A stretch of 64,000 bases of DNA from Phlegmacium glaucopus (lineage: Eukaryota; Basidiomycota; Agaricomycetes; Agaricales; Cortinariaceae), in contig MU130378.1 of the NCBI GenBank assembly GCA_015039465.1, forward strand, positions 934,570 to 998,569, given 5' to 3'. Position 1 is the stretch's first letter. Every line of letters starts with the position of its first letter. Positions 24,201-36,203 of the stretch are shown here, piece by piece. The translations under genes were made by a program, and so were the position numbers. The notes below the pieces were generated by a model. It was given only the letters and a program-made list of their open reading frames with translations. It was not told where the DNA came from and made no database searches.

Positions 24201-24371
24201 AGAAGAGAAAGATGAATGGGGAAGGAAAGAACTCGGTTCTTCATCAATGCCTGAGGACCATGGTGGAGGTAGGCGGTCTGCGGCGAGCCCATTCATTGTA
24301 TGTGGTAAGAACGATGATGGCGACTGGCTCTCACAGCAAGTCGCAACAAATAAGCTTGGCATCCATTCCAT
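21293..24371 (-). CDS. Rho guanine nucleotide exchange factor (DH-PH) with disordered C-terminus
   Basis: Activator of Rho-family GTPases at the membrane or cell cortex. The N-terminus is Ser/Pro-rich. The DH domain begins LTDLVDSEKAFVDQLTGIIR and continues SRSNLPPPELDTMFRSIEGI, ILEQFSATNPAPSDSGVWTL and SRLKYYQKLYNRLLKNT, the last being the conserved DH helix. A PH domain follows: FTPRATGVEVIHRQGHIFLL with SDLFLVCERI, and ALQVAIMRKEFLILETNTKE with ERNSLIAHF. After an intron comes a long Pro/Ser/Gln-rich segment and then a folded end (SLGSAKLKLYCQKPTNIKQL through LRNETSAGGLFDSLLAGS). The stop is at 21293. About nine exons. Which Rho it activates is unknown; alternative starts are 24296 and 24185. 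Confidence 0.85.
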
Positions 24372-24403
24372 TTGTTGCCACGTGACTAATACACACCTTT
24401 ACC

Positions 24404-25229
24404 ATGCCCAATGATCAGGGACATGTTCTCCACTATAATATCAATTGGATGGACTCTGTATTCAGGTCGCGCACTAGAACAGAAGCCCTCTTATCCCCAG
24501 AGCGTGAATCAGGGAACTTGACCACCCGCGACTATGAAGCTGCCATCCAATTCCTCCCAGGTACTCACCATTATTATCCTGTTCGTTCCTTGCCCTGTCT
24601 CCGGTTTTTCCTGCGATCTCATCTAGCACCTCTTTCCTCTGCGTCCTAGATAATTGGGCTTGCTGTTGGCACTGCCATAGGCATGGCGTTCCAATTTCGA
24701 TACCCACGTCTGAGCGCACAGAAGAGGATTTTTGTCTTTCTCGGAACAGTTTTAACTGGTCGCATGGTTGGGAAATTGCAACAAGTATCTGCACACACCA
24801 ACTACCTGCGTGATATTGAAAATCCCGATGGTTATAAACGGGCTATGGAAAATATTCAAAAAGGCCTTGGCCTTCCCGTTCATCGAGGTCTCGTTATCGG
24901 GAGGTCCTACCAGATTTCTCCCGACGCTTCCTCTCCTCAGCAAATATCAGAAAATGGTATGATTACCTCTCCAGCTATCAGGCCTTGGTTTACACTTCTT
25001 TGAAGGGCCTGAGTTAATGCTTCCCTCTTCCTCATCCGAATCTTCTCCATCACCAGATAGTTCATTATCAGAAAAATCACACAGTAGATGGGACCAAATA
25101 CGAGCGGCTAACAGTCGTACAGCTCAGAATTCAACCTGGGACGCACTTCGACAACAACATGAGAAAACACGCGTAAAACCGAAAACTGATGATCGAGACG
25201 ATGACAAGTGGAGCACTTCTGAGGGGTAA
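24404..25229 (+). CDS. Small membrane protein of unknown function
   Basis: Exon 1 starts MPNDQGHVLHYNINWMDSVF and is soluble. After an intron, the product reads IIGLAVGTAIGMAFQFRYPR, one clear membrane segment. It is followed by KRIFVFLGTVLTGRMVGKLQ, a second weaker hydrophobic segment, and then by a Ser-rich, charged tail (SSSESSPSPDSSLSEKSHSR) ending WSTSEG at 25229. Two hydrophobic segments near the N-terminus with a charged tail resemble OCIA-domain proteins of the mitochondrial inner membrane, but I see no decisive motif. The ATG is only 32 bp from the RhoGEF ATG on the opposite strand. Confidence 0.75.
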
Positions 25230-25393
25230 AGCAATAAAACAGCGATAATATTTCTTTGAAAGATGACACTCGAGTCGAATAAATATATATGTGCCCGAAC
25301 GGAAAACAAAAACAAAGAGTCCATTGTACTCCGATTATGCAAGTGTTCAGACTTTCGATGACAGAACACGAACCTTGATTAAAGTTTCTATAA

Positions 25394-28218
25394 TTATAAA
25401 ACAAAATTCCCCGGAGAACCCGATACACCGCGTTGCGGCCAACCCGACCCAACCATTGGATCATTGGGAGAATTTGAATTTTGAGGAGAACAATGGCTCA
25501 AAAAATTTTGTTCGTCATACGAGGAGCTGATACCTAGTGGGGCAGATCCTGAACTTTCATCTGAAGAAACGGGAGCTTCATCTTTGCTGAACAATGTTCT
25601 ATGCGAGAACGGGTATAATGGCACACCAACTTGCAGTGGTTGCTTTTGAGCAGTCATCCGAACGATTTCGAACATGAGTCCCTGCAATAACCTTTCCTGA
25701 CGAGCTGTCAAACGTATTAGATATAATGCTACGACTGGAGATAGAGAGTGGACATACTTCCAATTGGAGAGCGTTGACCGTACTCCATCATCGCAAACCT
25801 AAGTCAAGAAACAGTTCCAAGTCTGATTGGCTTCTGAAAGGACTATGACTTACCGTAAAACATTGATCTCTCCCCATACAGTCGATTCCCTTTCAGCATC
25901 ATCTATCTCTATAAAAAACTTACAGAGTTGTACTTGGACAACAGCTGCAAGATACCAGCAGATCTATGAAAAGTCAACTCTAGATATGCCACAATTATAA
26001 AACGATTTTCGATCACCGTCACGAAGGGATGAAGCCTAGTTTTATCCAACGAGGTTGCAGATAAAACATAATACGCGGAAAGGATGGATCTTGCAGAGTT
26101 GACACAACGAGCAGTTGACACGTTTTGAGGGTCAGTGAAGTCAATATAGGGATTGTGAAGGGTTATTGTCGCACTAGGATTATACATAAAATGGGAAACG
26201 TTGGGAACATTTGAAGAAAGTGGCTTACGCATGTGGAACAATGTGGACCATGTACAGGTCAGTGTCCAATGCACTGCCTTCCTGTGCATCAGTCACCCCA
26301 GTGTTATTTCGAAAGACTTGAGGAAGGCTTTCCAAGAAATCACAGCAAACGAGTTTGTCAAGTTCTTCAAACCCGGATAAAAAGAAAGGATTTTGATTTT
26401 TGCTTGGGGCTGTCGGTGCCCTAAGGTTACCCCGAACAATGAAATCGGTAACCTTCCCAAACAGCATGACGGCTTTGATGAAAAGAAGGAACGAATCAGT
26501 GTACCGCGGTGGATGATGAGTGAAAACGGCGGGGGACCACAGATCTTGCGGGTTGCTTGGGATTCGAGACTGACGAAACGGTATCCATTATAAGCATCAA
26601 AAGAGATAGAAAGAGATAGAGTTTCTACTTCTGATTCGAAGTCTTCCGTTCGCAAGGGAAGTTCAGTTCCCAGGTCGCGTGCATCAACTGCATGAATCCA
26701 ACCACCAACAGACACAATGCGATCGAACATGATGGTCATCCACCATGTTCTGCGTCTCGACTCCAAGTCGCGCAAGTCTTTCGGAGGCCCCAAGTATGCG
26801 CCAGGAGAGCTATTCCCGTGGGTGGAAAACGTACCCGGATAATTTAGGCGCAGAGGTACGGCAACCCGTGTCTGGAAACCCGCAAAAATCCAGACCTCTA
26901 CCCAGCGGCCCTCCTGGTAAAAGTACCAAGACAAGAGAATACATGCTTGCATCACGGAAAATATTTCTTCACCACTTGCCATCGTTTTGTCAATGTATTG
27001 GCGGGTTTTACTGACATGAAATTCAGCAAACTGATCGCGGCGAGTGCCATCTGATAAAGTAATAACGTTCTGCAGTGACCATCTAGAAGCAGCTGCGCAC
27101 TGTAGCCAGGTTAGTTATCGAACGGAAAGACGAAACATGCACTCAACGATGGCGTGAAGAATTGCAGGATGAGGAAAGCTTGGAGATCTTGGAGATAAAT
27201 GCATGGACGCAAGAAATGATGGTCTATGTAATATACGGGAACCACAAGGGTCGCATCGGAAGAAAAGGTCGATGCTGGAAAGTTTTTTTAGATAGGTCAA
27301 CAAGAAGTACAAAAAAATAACTCGTACTAATGATTCAGAGTGCTGGGATCTGGGAGGTCAGGATTCCAGCCAGAAAGTAATAAATCCATAAAGGGATCGG
27401 ATGATTCCAAGCCAACACCTTGGAGTTCGGGACTTCCACTAGTAGTGCGAAACCGTTTTTCTGGGGTTTCGGGTGTGATAATGTCAACCAAAGTAAGAGA
27501 TGAATGGTACAAAGCAACTGCTCCAACATCAGGAGCCTGTCTGCTAACTGAGGAAGTCGAAGGCAAAAGCGAGGTGGTTTGAGTGATGGGATTGCTGGGG
27601 TTGGACGAGGATCCTGGAGCAATCTGGTGTTCATGTAACTGATTCTTGAGCTGGGCTGTTGTGTATGAGGCCGAAATCCTTGTGTAAGGAAAGCTTTCCG
27701 ACTTACCAATCTGAGCCTCAAGATCTTTGATTTTCTCTAATGGGTCTGTATCTGGAGCTAACTTCAATCCTTCCACTGGATCATAGGAGCACTGCGGTTC
27801 CTCGGGATGACTAGGACAAGATTTGCGTTATACGATTTATATCTCAACCCAACAGGCTAGTTAATGTATACGCACACATAACCTATGGGCGCTGGGACTC
27901 TAACCAGGTCTTGCCATTGTCTTTCAATTCCGCATTGAATTACTGCGAAACACAAACATGTTTCCTACACACACCTGACACATGTACCGCAATGAGGACG
28001 GGCAGCGTCGCATTTCTGGGACGAAAAGTGAATAGTGAACAACGATGTATAAAAGAAGAGCAGATCTGCGCACAAGCTTTCGTCTGCGGCACGAACGACA
28101 AGCCTAATGGAAAATAAGGTGAAATATTAGCACATAATATTGTACAATGAATCAGAAGATATACTTGATTCCTTCGAAGCGCTGGGCGGGCTGGGTTAGT
28201 ACTGGGTGTCTTGGGCAT
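25394..28218 (-). CDS. Zn2Cys6 transcription factor with fungal_trans domain (paralog 1)
   Basis: Binuclear zinc-cluster regulator. The start at 28218 gives MPKTPSTNPARPALRRNQ. After an intron the zinc cluster is built from ACRSCRRRKL, an intron, KCDAARPHCGTCVR, another intron, and the final Cys in PEEPQCSYDPVEGLKL. A coiled-coil stretch (DPLEKIKDLEAQI) follows. The middle-homology domain includes PCGSRILHRPSFLASMHLSP with PAILHA, and a large exon at 26293-26982 with SGEEIFSVMQACILLSWYFY and ESRRRTWWMTIMFDRIVSVG. The C-terminus (TARQERLLQGLMFEIVRMTA) ends at 25394. About twelve exons. Target genes are unknown. Related to the factor at 32896-35977. Confidence 0.88.
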
Positions 28219-28566
28219 GTCGAAGGGTGAGAGATTACAGAAGAGCGCTTGTGGTAGTATAATTAGTCAGACCTCAGTTACGTCCGGATATCAGATGAGC
28301 CAGATCCCGTATCATTCATGGCTGCGCAGGCAACAGAAGCTAGAATTTGTTCATTGATGGTCTATTGTATGAATTGTTGGGATCAGGTCGTAGTGAATGT
28401 GAATGTATGTATTATACAACACTACCCAAATTCTGAACATATGATCATGATATATAAGTTAGTAACAGAAAATCACATCAGGGTAATAATGGCCACGTCC
28501 ACGCTAGTCACAGCGTTCAGGATCTATATCTGGATTATCAACGGACTTGTATTAAGAACAAGAAAT
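28219..28566. other. Intergenic, promoter of paralog 1
   Basis: Lies between two minus-strand genes. It holds the promoter of the zinc-cluster gene and the 3' flank of the YjbQ gene. No other feature seen. Confidence 0.4.
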
Positions 28567-29380
28567 TTACAAAATAGTTGCAACGACCCGTCGAGTGTGG
28601 GCCGCATGCCTGAATTCTGTGAGATAAATCCCTAGCGGTAATGAAGTAATTAGGAAGATGACAAGTTCCAGTAGAGGTGTTGGCACCTTGCCAAGTCCCA
28701 AGATTCAATTGACCATCTGTAATGGGAATTGAAATCGATGAGCCAACAAGAGAGGCTTTCGTGTGCGACACTCTATTAAACAATATTGCATCTTCAGGAT
28801 CATAAAGACTGGATTCCCTTGACTCACGAGTCGCTAATGTTTCTGTCAACAAAGGGAAATATGTCAATCAATGAAAACCACATACTCTGGCCCTTCATCT
28901 GTGTGGCGCCAATCAAAATGTTCGGGCACGATATTGTCTAGTGCCATGTCCATGTCTGCTATTTTGTTTGCAAAAAACTCCTTTCCACGACATTATAATG
29001 GTATACCTCTGCGTACATCTTGCAGAGCAGAGTAAGAAGTAAACACGCGCATTTTCTTCAAGCTGTTCCCGTCGAACGCACCTTTATCATAATTTTCGTT
29101 CACAGTCAGGGCCGCAGAGGTATGTTGACTGTCGTTCAGTGGATGAGGACGATTCGCTATTCTCCGCATTCGCAGACAATACTGTAGTATGTACTTACAT
29201 GAATAAAAACAACATACCAATCTATGGAGTCGAATCGTTAGATTGTTCATTCACTCCGAATTAGATCGTACTTGCCTTGACGTCCTTCAGGCCAGGGAGG
29301 ATGTGAGAGATCACCTCATCTGTGACTAGATGACAACCTTTAGCCCTTTTTTCCAGCGTAAAGACACTCTGCCAACCCAT
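28567..29380 (-). CDS. YjbQ/UPF0047 family protein
   Basis: Small conserved protein found in bacteria, archaea and fungi; bacterial members show weak thiamine-phosphate synthase activity, and the cellular role is unclear. The start at 29380 gives MGWQSVFTLEKRAKGCHLVT with DEVISHILPGLKDVK. The next pieces are IGMLFLFI joined to QHTSAALTVNENYDK, DVRR joined to DMDMALDNIVPEHFDWRHTD with EGPE, then HTKASLVGSSISIPITDGQL with NLGTWQG, and last IYLTEFRHAAHTRRVVATIL. All diagnostic blocks are present (HTSAAL..NEN, D.D.AL, SLVGSS, GTWQ). Reading continuity needs a GC-AG intron after KDVK. Seven exons. Length about 140-150 residues is normal. Confidence 0.9.
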
Positions 29381-30089
29381 GATCGAAGTAGTACAAAAAA
29401 AAGGCATTTCGGGGTTGGCAACGAGTCATTATGATCGTGCCCCGGGCCGCCGGTTTATTCAGTCGACTATATAGCTACATAATAGTAGTGTGTGTACTAT
29501 GTACTGTTACCTTACTGATAAGTACTACAGCCTGAGATAGGCACATGTATTCCTCTTGTCCGTACATAGTCTGCAGAACTGACTATTCCGACAGGGGTCT
29601 GCGTCAGTATAATTATATATCCACCCAACCAAGGTCCAACCCACAATACTTGTTACTCAAGTAGTGCCGATAATTTAATTTTTATTTCAATTAAGCTTGA
29701 AGTTGCTAAAGAAGTTGCTTGATGGCCACATACATACCTTGAAGGCTGTTTTTCAACAATTGAAATATATAACCTCTCATCCACTTTTTTGCAAATTCAA
29801 TGTTATTTATTGTATAGGAGTATGTATACAAAGTTCTGAGGCCAGGAAATGCCTATGTAGAACCTACCAAAAACCAAAGTTTGCATTGCAAAGTCACCCT
29901 TAGCATGATTGACTACATGGATGCAAATGAACGGGCTCCCGTCCAATCAACATCCTACACGTCCAAGTTGCCAAGGCGGAGTGGAGCTTTCGAATAGAGT
30001 GGAGCTTTCGAATAAAGTTCAAGTTTGGCAAAACAGAGGCAATGGACCAACAAGCAGTCAAGCGAGAGGAAAAACCGGTCTCCGTGATA
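29381..30089. other. Intergenic region with a short tandem duplication
   Basis: Promoter side of the YjbQ gene and 3' flank of YTH1. An 18-bp unit (GAGTGGAGCTTTCGAATA) occurs twice in tandem at 29979-30014. The open frame at 29697-29903 has no protein-like features. Confidence 0.5.
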
Positions 30090-31179
30090 TTACTCTCCGT
30101 ATTTCTTCATCCGCTCGTTGCCGCCTCTGTTCCCGGGGACATTGCGATTGCGACAATGATTAGCATAATGTCCCTTTTCACCACACTAACATGAACTGTT
30201 AAGATGAAACGTTGCCATAGTTCTACAAGATGGGCTGACCTTAAAGCACAAAACTTCATCAAGGTTTCGTCTTGGCGGACCAGGCACAGTACTATTCGAT
30301 CCAGGGGGCCCACCAGGACCAACTCCATTTCCACGTTCGAAATCAACATAGCGTCCATATCCTGGAGGAGGAGGACCTAAATCTTTTGCAGAGGGGGGTA
30401 GAGGTGGTCCATAGGCTTTCGGAGAAGGAATACTAGGATTTGGACTACAAACATTGGGTAAGTAAGGGTTCAGAACGAGAAAATGACCTGATACTTAACT
30501 GGCCTCGGGGACATTCTGGACCAAGAGGACAGAACCCCGTTAAATAGAGCTGGCAAGCTACTTTGCGTATGTGTTTGCGGGGGCATAGAGGGCCTGAATC
30601 ATCAGGTTAGTCTTCAGGGAAAGTCTCGGAGCAGTTAGAGCAAAGTACCTAATTTGCAAAACCCACGATTGTAATCAGGGCATTCAACCCGACGTTCCTT
30701 TGGGTGAGCATACAGACACTCGTCGCCTGCAGAACAATAACCATACTTTGCAAACCACCAACATTCAGGCATCCTTCGCAGATTATACTCATGCAAAAAC
30801 TCGCATGCATCTCCCTTTTTACAGAGTCCGCGTAGCCAATGCTTACAAACAGTGGCCAGTCGCTCTCGCTCGCGAGGATGAACCGGTAGTTGTCTCGGTG
30901 GCTGAAAATTCTGGGCAGAAGGTGAAGTATGACGCAAGGGACAATGGAGTGGACCCAAAGGACACCCTGCCGCAGTCAAAGCCAGTCTACATATTTGATC
31001 ATCTGCTTCAAACATTAGTTTCTTCCATATGGCGTTTTTTCGTCGTGCGCACCTTTGTCAAGCTTTAAACCAAGGTCAGTTTTGCTGTGGGATTCTGCAG
31101 GAAAGTTGTTTTGATGAAATTGTGGATTAATGACATCGCGAAGAGCTGATGGTCCGACCAACGGGTTGGCAGACGACAT
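30090..31179 (-). CDS. YTH1: mRNA cleavage and polyadenylation factor Yth1/CPSF30
   Basis: RNA-binding subunit of the cleavage and polyadenylation complex that recognises the AAUAAA region. The start at 31179 gives MSSANPLVGPSALRDVINPQ. Five CCCH fingers follow in order: CRLALTAAGCPLGPLHCPLR(H), CKHWLRGLCKKGDACEFLH, CWWFAKYGYCSAGDECLYAH, CPDYNRGFCKLG joined to GPLCPRKH, and CQLYLTGFCPLGPECPRG with its His made across an intron. A Pro/Gly-rich linker leads to a CCHC zinc knuckle (CFKCGEKGHYANHC), then a basic tail ending at 30090. The zinc knuckle is present in animal CPSF30 but absent in S. cerevisiae Yth1. About six exons. Confidence 0.95.
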
Positions 31180-31400
31180 GGAAAGGTGTTGGAGATAAGT
31201 CTGGCCATTTCGGTACTTATACTAGAGCTGCTTAGTAATGGCAGGTTTCGGATAATCAAAGTTGGCACGTGAGCGCTTCGAGTTTATTGAGGATTCAGAC
31301 CTGAACAAGAACGTAAAGTGTTTATTGTATTACATACATCATGAGAACGATAGCAAATGAACCCAGGCCTTTCTAATAAATTCTATACAGCAAGGTGATA

Positions 31401-32502
31401 TTACCAGACCCCTACGAGCTTCGCTTCACCATCAATATTTCGAACTCTAAGAATAGCCTGCTCTACATCTGCAGTCCAGGATTCAACAGACTCATATTCG
31501 CGACCATCGCCTGAAACTTCAACAAGATATACATTTCGAAAGGGAAGAGAATTTGGTGCAGGCCTGCGGTCGATACTAGTGATATAAAGATCTAAAACTT
31601 TGAGATATTTCATCACGTTTAATGAATAGGAATCGCACGGGTCAATAGAACATGGGGAATGGGGGTATAAATTAATCAGAGCCTTCTTCTCTGTAGTGAC
31701 ACTGAGAATAGGGGGCATGGACGCTTGACTGTTCTTCGCAATAACAAAGAAGCGCGTAAAGTTGGCTACGAAACATTAGCAAGGTATATGAGCCAAAAGA
31801 TGATGATGATCCTACATTGTTGGTTTTGTATGCCTGTAAACAAGACTTCAAGCCCGTCGAACAGTGTCGCACAGACAGCAGAACATATAGCTGCACAGTC
31901 TGGAGGATTGTCAAGCAAAGCTTGAGCTGCTGCAGCGGTGGAGGCTGTTTTCACCAGTGTCACTGATGGGAGATTTTGGTTGATAAAGTCACGACATTGA
32001 CCTAGAGCCTACGACAATTCAGGCTCAACCTGCGCCGTATGTGATTTATACGTGCGGAGACACACCTGTTCGTGGCTTAGGACTTTTCTGATATTTTCAT
32101 ATTGCACGCCTTTCCTGGCTAATAGACAATGCTCCACCTTGAGAGTAATCTCGCCTCTGACAAAGGCCACATCTGGAACTTTCAGAAGGTCATACGTTTC
32201 AATAACACTTCCAAAGATGGAGTTTTCTTGAGGTACAACCCCTATAGGAACCTTCAAGCACAACGCATTAAATACATCTAGGAGTAATAATTACCACATG
32301 AAGTACACCTCAAAAATAACCACTTACCCGCTATTGAAGGTCGTTCATCGTACACGAAGTCATTACCAAATCTCTTCAAGGCTGCCTTGGAAAAGGTGAG
32401 ATCAGCCTCTGCATTTACAAAGCGCTCGCAAAACACACTTGCCTCATGCGTATAGGTACCAAGTGGACCAAGCACAGCAATTTTAAGTTCCTCGTTTCCC
32501 AT
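31401..32502 (-). CDS. PHA2: Prephenate dehydratase
   Basis: Converts prephenate to phenylpyruvate in phenylalanine synthesis. The start at 32502 gives MGNEELKIAVLGPLGTYTHE, the usual GP.GT..H opening. Next is ALCLKVPIGVVPQENSIFGS with VIETYDLL, the ENS substrate motif. Then come KVEHCLLARKGVQYENIRKV with LSHEQ, and STAAAAQALLDNPPDCAAIC. The catalytic TRF motif is in ANFTRFFVIAKNS (about 31730). A C-terminal ACT-type regulatory region (ALINLYPHSPCSID, VEVSGDGREYESVESWTADV) ends LVGVW at 31401. Four or five exons. The dehydratase plus ACT layout suggests phenylalanine feedback control, from family knowledge. Confidence 0.93.
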
Positions 32503-32895
32503 AGTGTCTCTATAGCGTTGCACAGATATCTGCGAGACTGAGGGTATAAAGGGGTAGTAGTCAGATCTCTTATTGTTACAACTTGTATACCAAGACGGTT
32601 AGCATGAACTTAGCAGATAAAAAAATTATTAAGCCCAAGAAATAAATTCGAAAAGCGGACTCACGGTATATTATAATAGGTATCATGAGTAACCAAAGCT
32701 TCATGAGTCCTAAGTTACTGCTGGTACTTATAAAGATAAATTCTCCTCAACAGCCTTGAAATATGGGCGATAGACGCGTCAGAATAATTTTGGTAGATAA
32801 AGAAAGACTAAATGATTACAAGAGTTAAGCATGTGATGATGTGTAGCAACACTAATGGAAACAAGGTAGTGAGGTGAGAAAATATGTAGTGTTCA
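32503..32895. promoter_or_regulatory. PHA2 upstream region with Gcn4-like half matches
   Basis: Three 6-of-7 matches to the bZIP/Gcn4 site TGASTCA lie at 32657-32663 (GGACTCA), 32686-32692 (TGAGTAA) and 32704-32710 (TGAGTCC), about 155-210 bp upstream of the PHA2 start. None is perfect. The rest is AT-rich with no coding signal. Confidence 0.3.
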
Positions 32896-35800
32896 TCACT
32901 GTCCCAGTGACAGGAATGGGCCACGTTCACGGTTTTCGTGGGGATTGCTCCCTGATTGAGAGTGTTCCTCAACCAAGGCCCCCAATAGGCGAGGTTCCTG
33001 CACTTGTGGAAGCCACATCTGGATGGGTATTTGGAACGCTGGACCGCAATCCTTGATGATCAGGTCCTTCAGCATCCTGGAAAATTTATGGGCCAAAGGT
33101 ATACGTTGTCCCAGCTTGGCAATAGCGACACTGCATAAAAATTGGACTCTGCAGATGTGGCCAAGTAACTAGATGACCCACTATATAAAGTCAATCTCCG
33201 CTCGCAACGTGGATATCTGATCGAGACTTTGTGTTTCCAGGGCAGCCTGCAAAAATCTTACAAGGACCCGACCACCAAGAAACCAACAGAACTAAGAATA
33301 TCTGGTTTCGGTGAATGATTCAAGGGTGCAAAGAAATCATGACATACAGAACAGAACAAATCGAGGAGGGTAATATCGAAGCTAGTTGACCAAACAGTGT
33401 ATATGAGATCCAAAATCGTTCTTGCCGCAGTAAGTAACTTGAGGGCAGATATACAGCCAGACAGTCGAACATCAGCGTGTGGATCGTGAAGCATAATTGT
33501 TGCTCTTTATCGAAGGGTGTCGGTTATTGCAATTGGTGAATTGATAAGAAACTTACGCAAGTGACGTTAAGCAAGCTGTGTAAAGATGATTGTCAACAAC
33601 GTTATTAACAATGGGATTCCGCAGGTGGATTGGAAATGAGACTCTGAACGAGGAAACGATGTGGTCGAGTTCAATAAAAGCAGCTGACCCTCGAGGATCA
33701 ATGGGATCATGGACTGCTGTCGCATTGTCAGTATACAAAGTTATAATAGATGCGTCGCCCATGAAATGTTTCGATCTGAATCGCGTATTGAACGATTTAA
33801 CTTGGGCTTTCAAAAAAGAAAAAATCAAACGATGACTCATGGGCAAGAAGGGCGGACTGGATGGTAACTCACAAATCAAGATTGTAGATTTGATATACAG
33901 GATAAAGGAGTCGGTCTGATTTTCTGGGTGGACGAGAAGAAGATCACGAGACTGAGCCCATTGGCGCTCTATTGGCGGAACAAGAATCTATCTCCAAAGA
34001 ATAATTAATATAGCGACACCCACCAGATAAAGGCCACTTGCTCCTTGTTCAAATTGATCACCCCGTACGGGCAATAATTGGGAAACATCTTGATCATCAA
34101 GAAAAAGAGCCCAACCGTTACCGCACCCATGTTGACGTTCTGTCGCATAAGCTAACCAAAAGGAATTTCTTCTAGTTTCGTCCTCGATGACCGTACGAGC
34201 TGGCAATAATATAGATGGTGGCCGTACTGTCTTGGCAATCGAATGGAATGGAGGACATATATTGAGGCCCAGAGGGACTGACAACCGGAGCGAATGGGCA
34301 GATAATAGAAATATCTATAGGAGGTAAGATCGAAAATTTAATCAATTAGAGAAAACGTACGTCGACCCATCTGTTCGATGGTATGGAAGATTGTCAAGTT
34401 TGATCGCCTCGACAAAGCTCAATCAACACTTACCTGCCGAGAGACCAATAAAACCAGGTCAAGATGATATTGGCTACAAGAACAGTAAGCATAGTAAAGA
34501 GATAGAGAAGTAGCTCTATACCTTGGCAAACTTGGAAGAGGTCTTTTCCAATCGAGTTCAGACGCTCGGCAGACTCCCGAGCTAATTTAGCCTGTTGCTC
34601 AGCGAATGAATCGGTTCTCTGCTCATGATACCGGCTCCTTTCCGTAAATATTTCTTCTAAGACAATTAACGATCCTCAATAACCCTCAACTAAAGCCAAG
34701 TAGGCTGCAATGCGTACCCGGTGACACTTGATTGAAGTCGGGAAGCGGCGGTGAGGTTACTGCCGCTGTATAAAAACTACCGATTGCACAAATAGCGTGT
34801 AGGACAGGTATCGAAGGAAACCTAGGGTGAGTTGGAGGCAACGAAAGCGAGTTGATGAATGACGTTGCATGGAACAAGCGACCCGCATGTGGATGGAATT
34901 TGAAGAAAACATCAACCCTATCAATGGTACATCGAGCGTTGGCGGTCAAGAACAGTGATGCATAATTCAACCTACAGATGTCGTAGTAGCTCTGGACCGG
35001 GAAGAGAGGGGGGGCGAGTTGTCCATATCATTTCTAAACCAGGAGGACTAGATGTCGGTTCTGAAATGAATGATGCCTTTGCATGAAGAAGTTGCGATGG
35101 AGAGCGGGTGATATGACTATCGGCAGACACCGTATCAATATCATGAGCGCTTGTGTATTGCAGGGATATAATATAATTCGATCCCACTGGCATAAAATAT
35201 ATTAGACGTATGGTAAACAGTATCGAGAGCACGAAGCTGACCTACCCTATGGTCATTGCCTTCACCTTCGGAGTAAAATTCGGGCTCCCTTTCCGATATC
35301 GACCCGTTCTCTTTCTGCTGTAGGAGAGCTTCAAGCTCGTCTAAGATAAAATCAATAAGTTTCTGAAATGGCGACAAGGTCCAGTCGAGGCCTAACTAAT
35401 TCGATGCTCCAGTCGTTCATAGCGGTTCTTTGGGCCTTCTGGAGTTGCTGCCACTTCCGTGACTACACCGAGGTCAGTGTTCTAGTATTGTGCCGAGTTA
35501 CTGTCAATTACCTTCGTCATATGTGCATTCCGGCTCTTTAGTTATCGTTGGCGCACGCAACGCTCCATGTGCATGTGAACGCACACAAGTCGAACAGGGT
35601 CGTTTGGCATCGCTAGAAAGTGGAGTGTCCAGCGTTACATTTATATTTCGAAGGTTTGATAAGCCCGGTACCATTTCTACGTTTTGTCAATGTGAGTAAC
35701 ATGTTAATCATTTGTAACTGAACTCACCAATTTTCTACGGCGGCACTTCAAGGCAACTGTGAAAAACCTCAGTCGATATGAAGGGAAACTATGACTGACT

Positions 35801-35977
35801 TGATGACAAGCCTTTATCGACACAATGAAATGTCAGCTATTTCGGTTGAAACGGTGTGAACGCAGAACGGACCTGGTTCCTTTTCAGAACATTTGGGTGA
35901 GCACTAGGAGCGGCTATGAGAGGGTTAGTAGATGAGGTAGGAGAACGTTGAAGGGTTTGTTGGGTTGCTCGAGGCAT
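32896..35977 (-). CDS. Zn2Cys6 transcription factor with fungal_trans domain (paralog 2)
   Basis: Second zinc-cluster regulator. The first ATG in frame is at 35977 (MPRATQQTLQRSPTSS), ending exon 1 at NVLKRNQ like the paralog. The zinc cluster is ACHQCRRRKL, a putative 5-nt exon, then CDAKRPCSTCVRSHAH, and the final Cys in EPECTYDE. A coiled-coil linker follows (KNRYERLEHRI, DELEALLQQKENG). The middle-homology domain has KFHPHAGRLFHATSFINSLS and PVLHAICAIGSFYTAAV, then TVIEDETRRNSFWLAYATER and RGSAAFIELDHIVSSFRV. The C-terminus ends NRERGPFLSLGQ at 32896. More than ten exons, several small, so exon edges are approximate. Confidence 0.82.
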
Positions 35978-36203
35978 TGGACCAACCCGGGCTCCAACGT
36001 CCTCGTAAGTGGGAGTCTGCGCGGTGGGCAGTAATGAACCAATACTGGTTATCAAGATTATTTTGGAACAGGTGCTCTCGGCTAAGGTTAACTACTACAT
36101 AATATAGTCGCTACAGAGATATAAATAAATAAAAAGATAAAATAAATATATTCTAAGTAAATGGTCCGACTCATAGCCCTTAATGAAACACACAAAAATA
36201 AAG

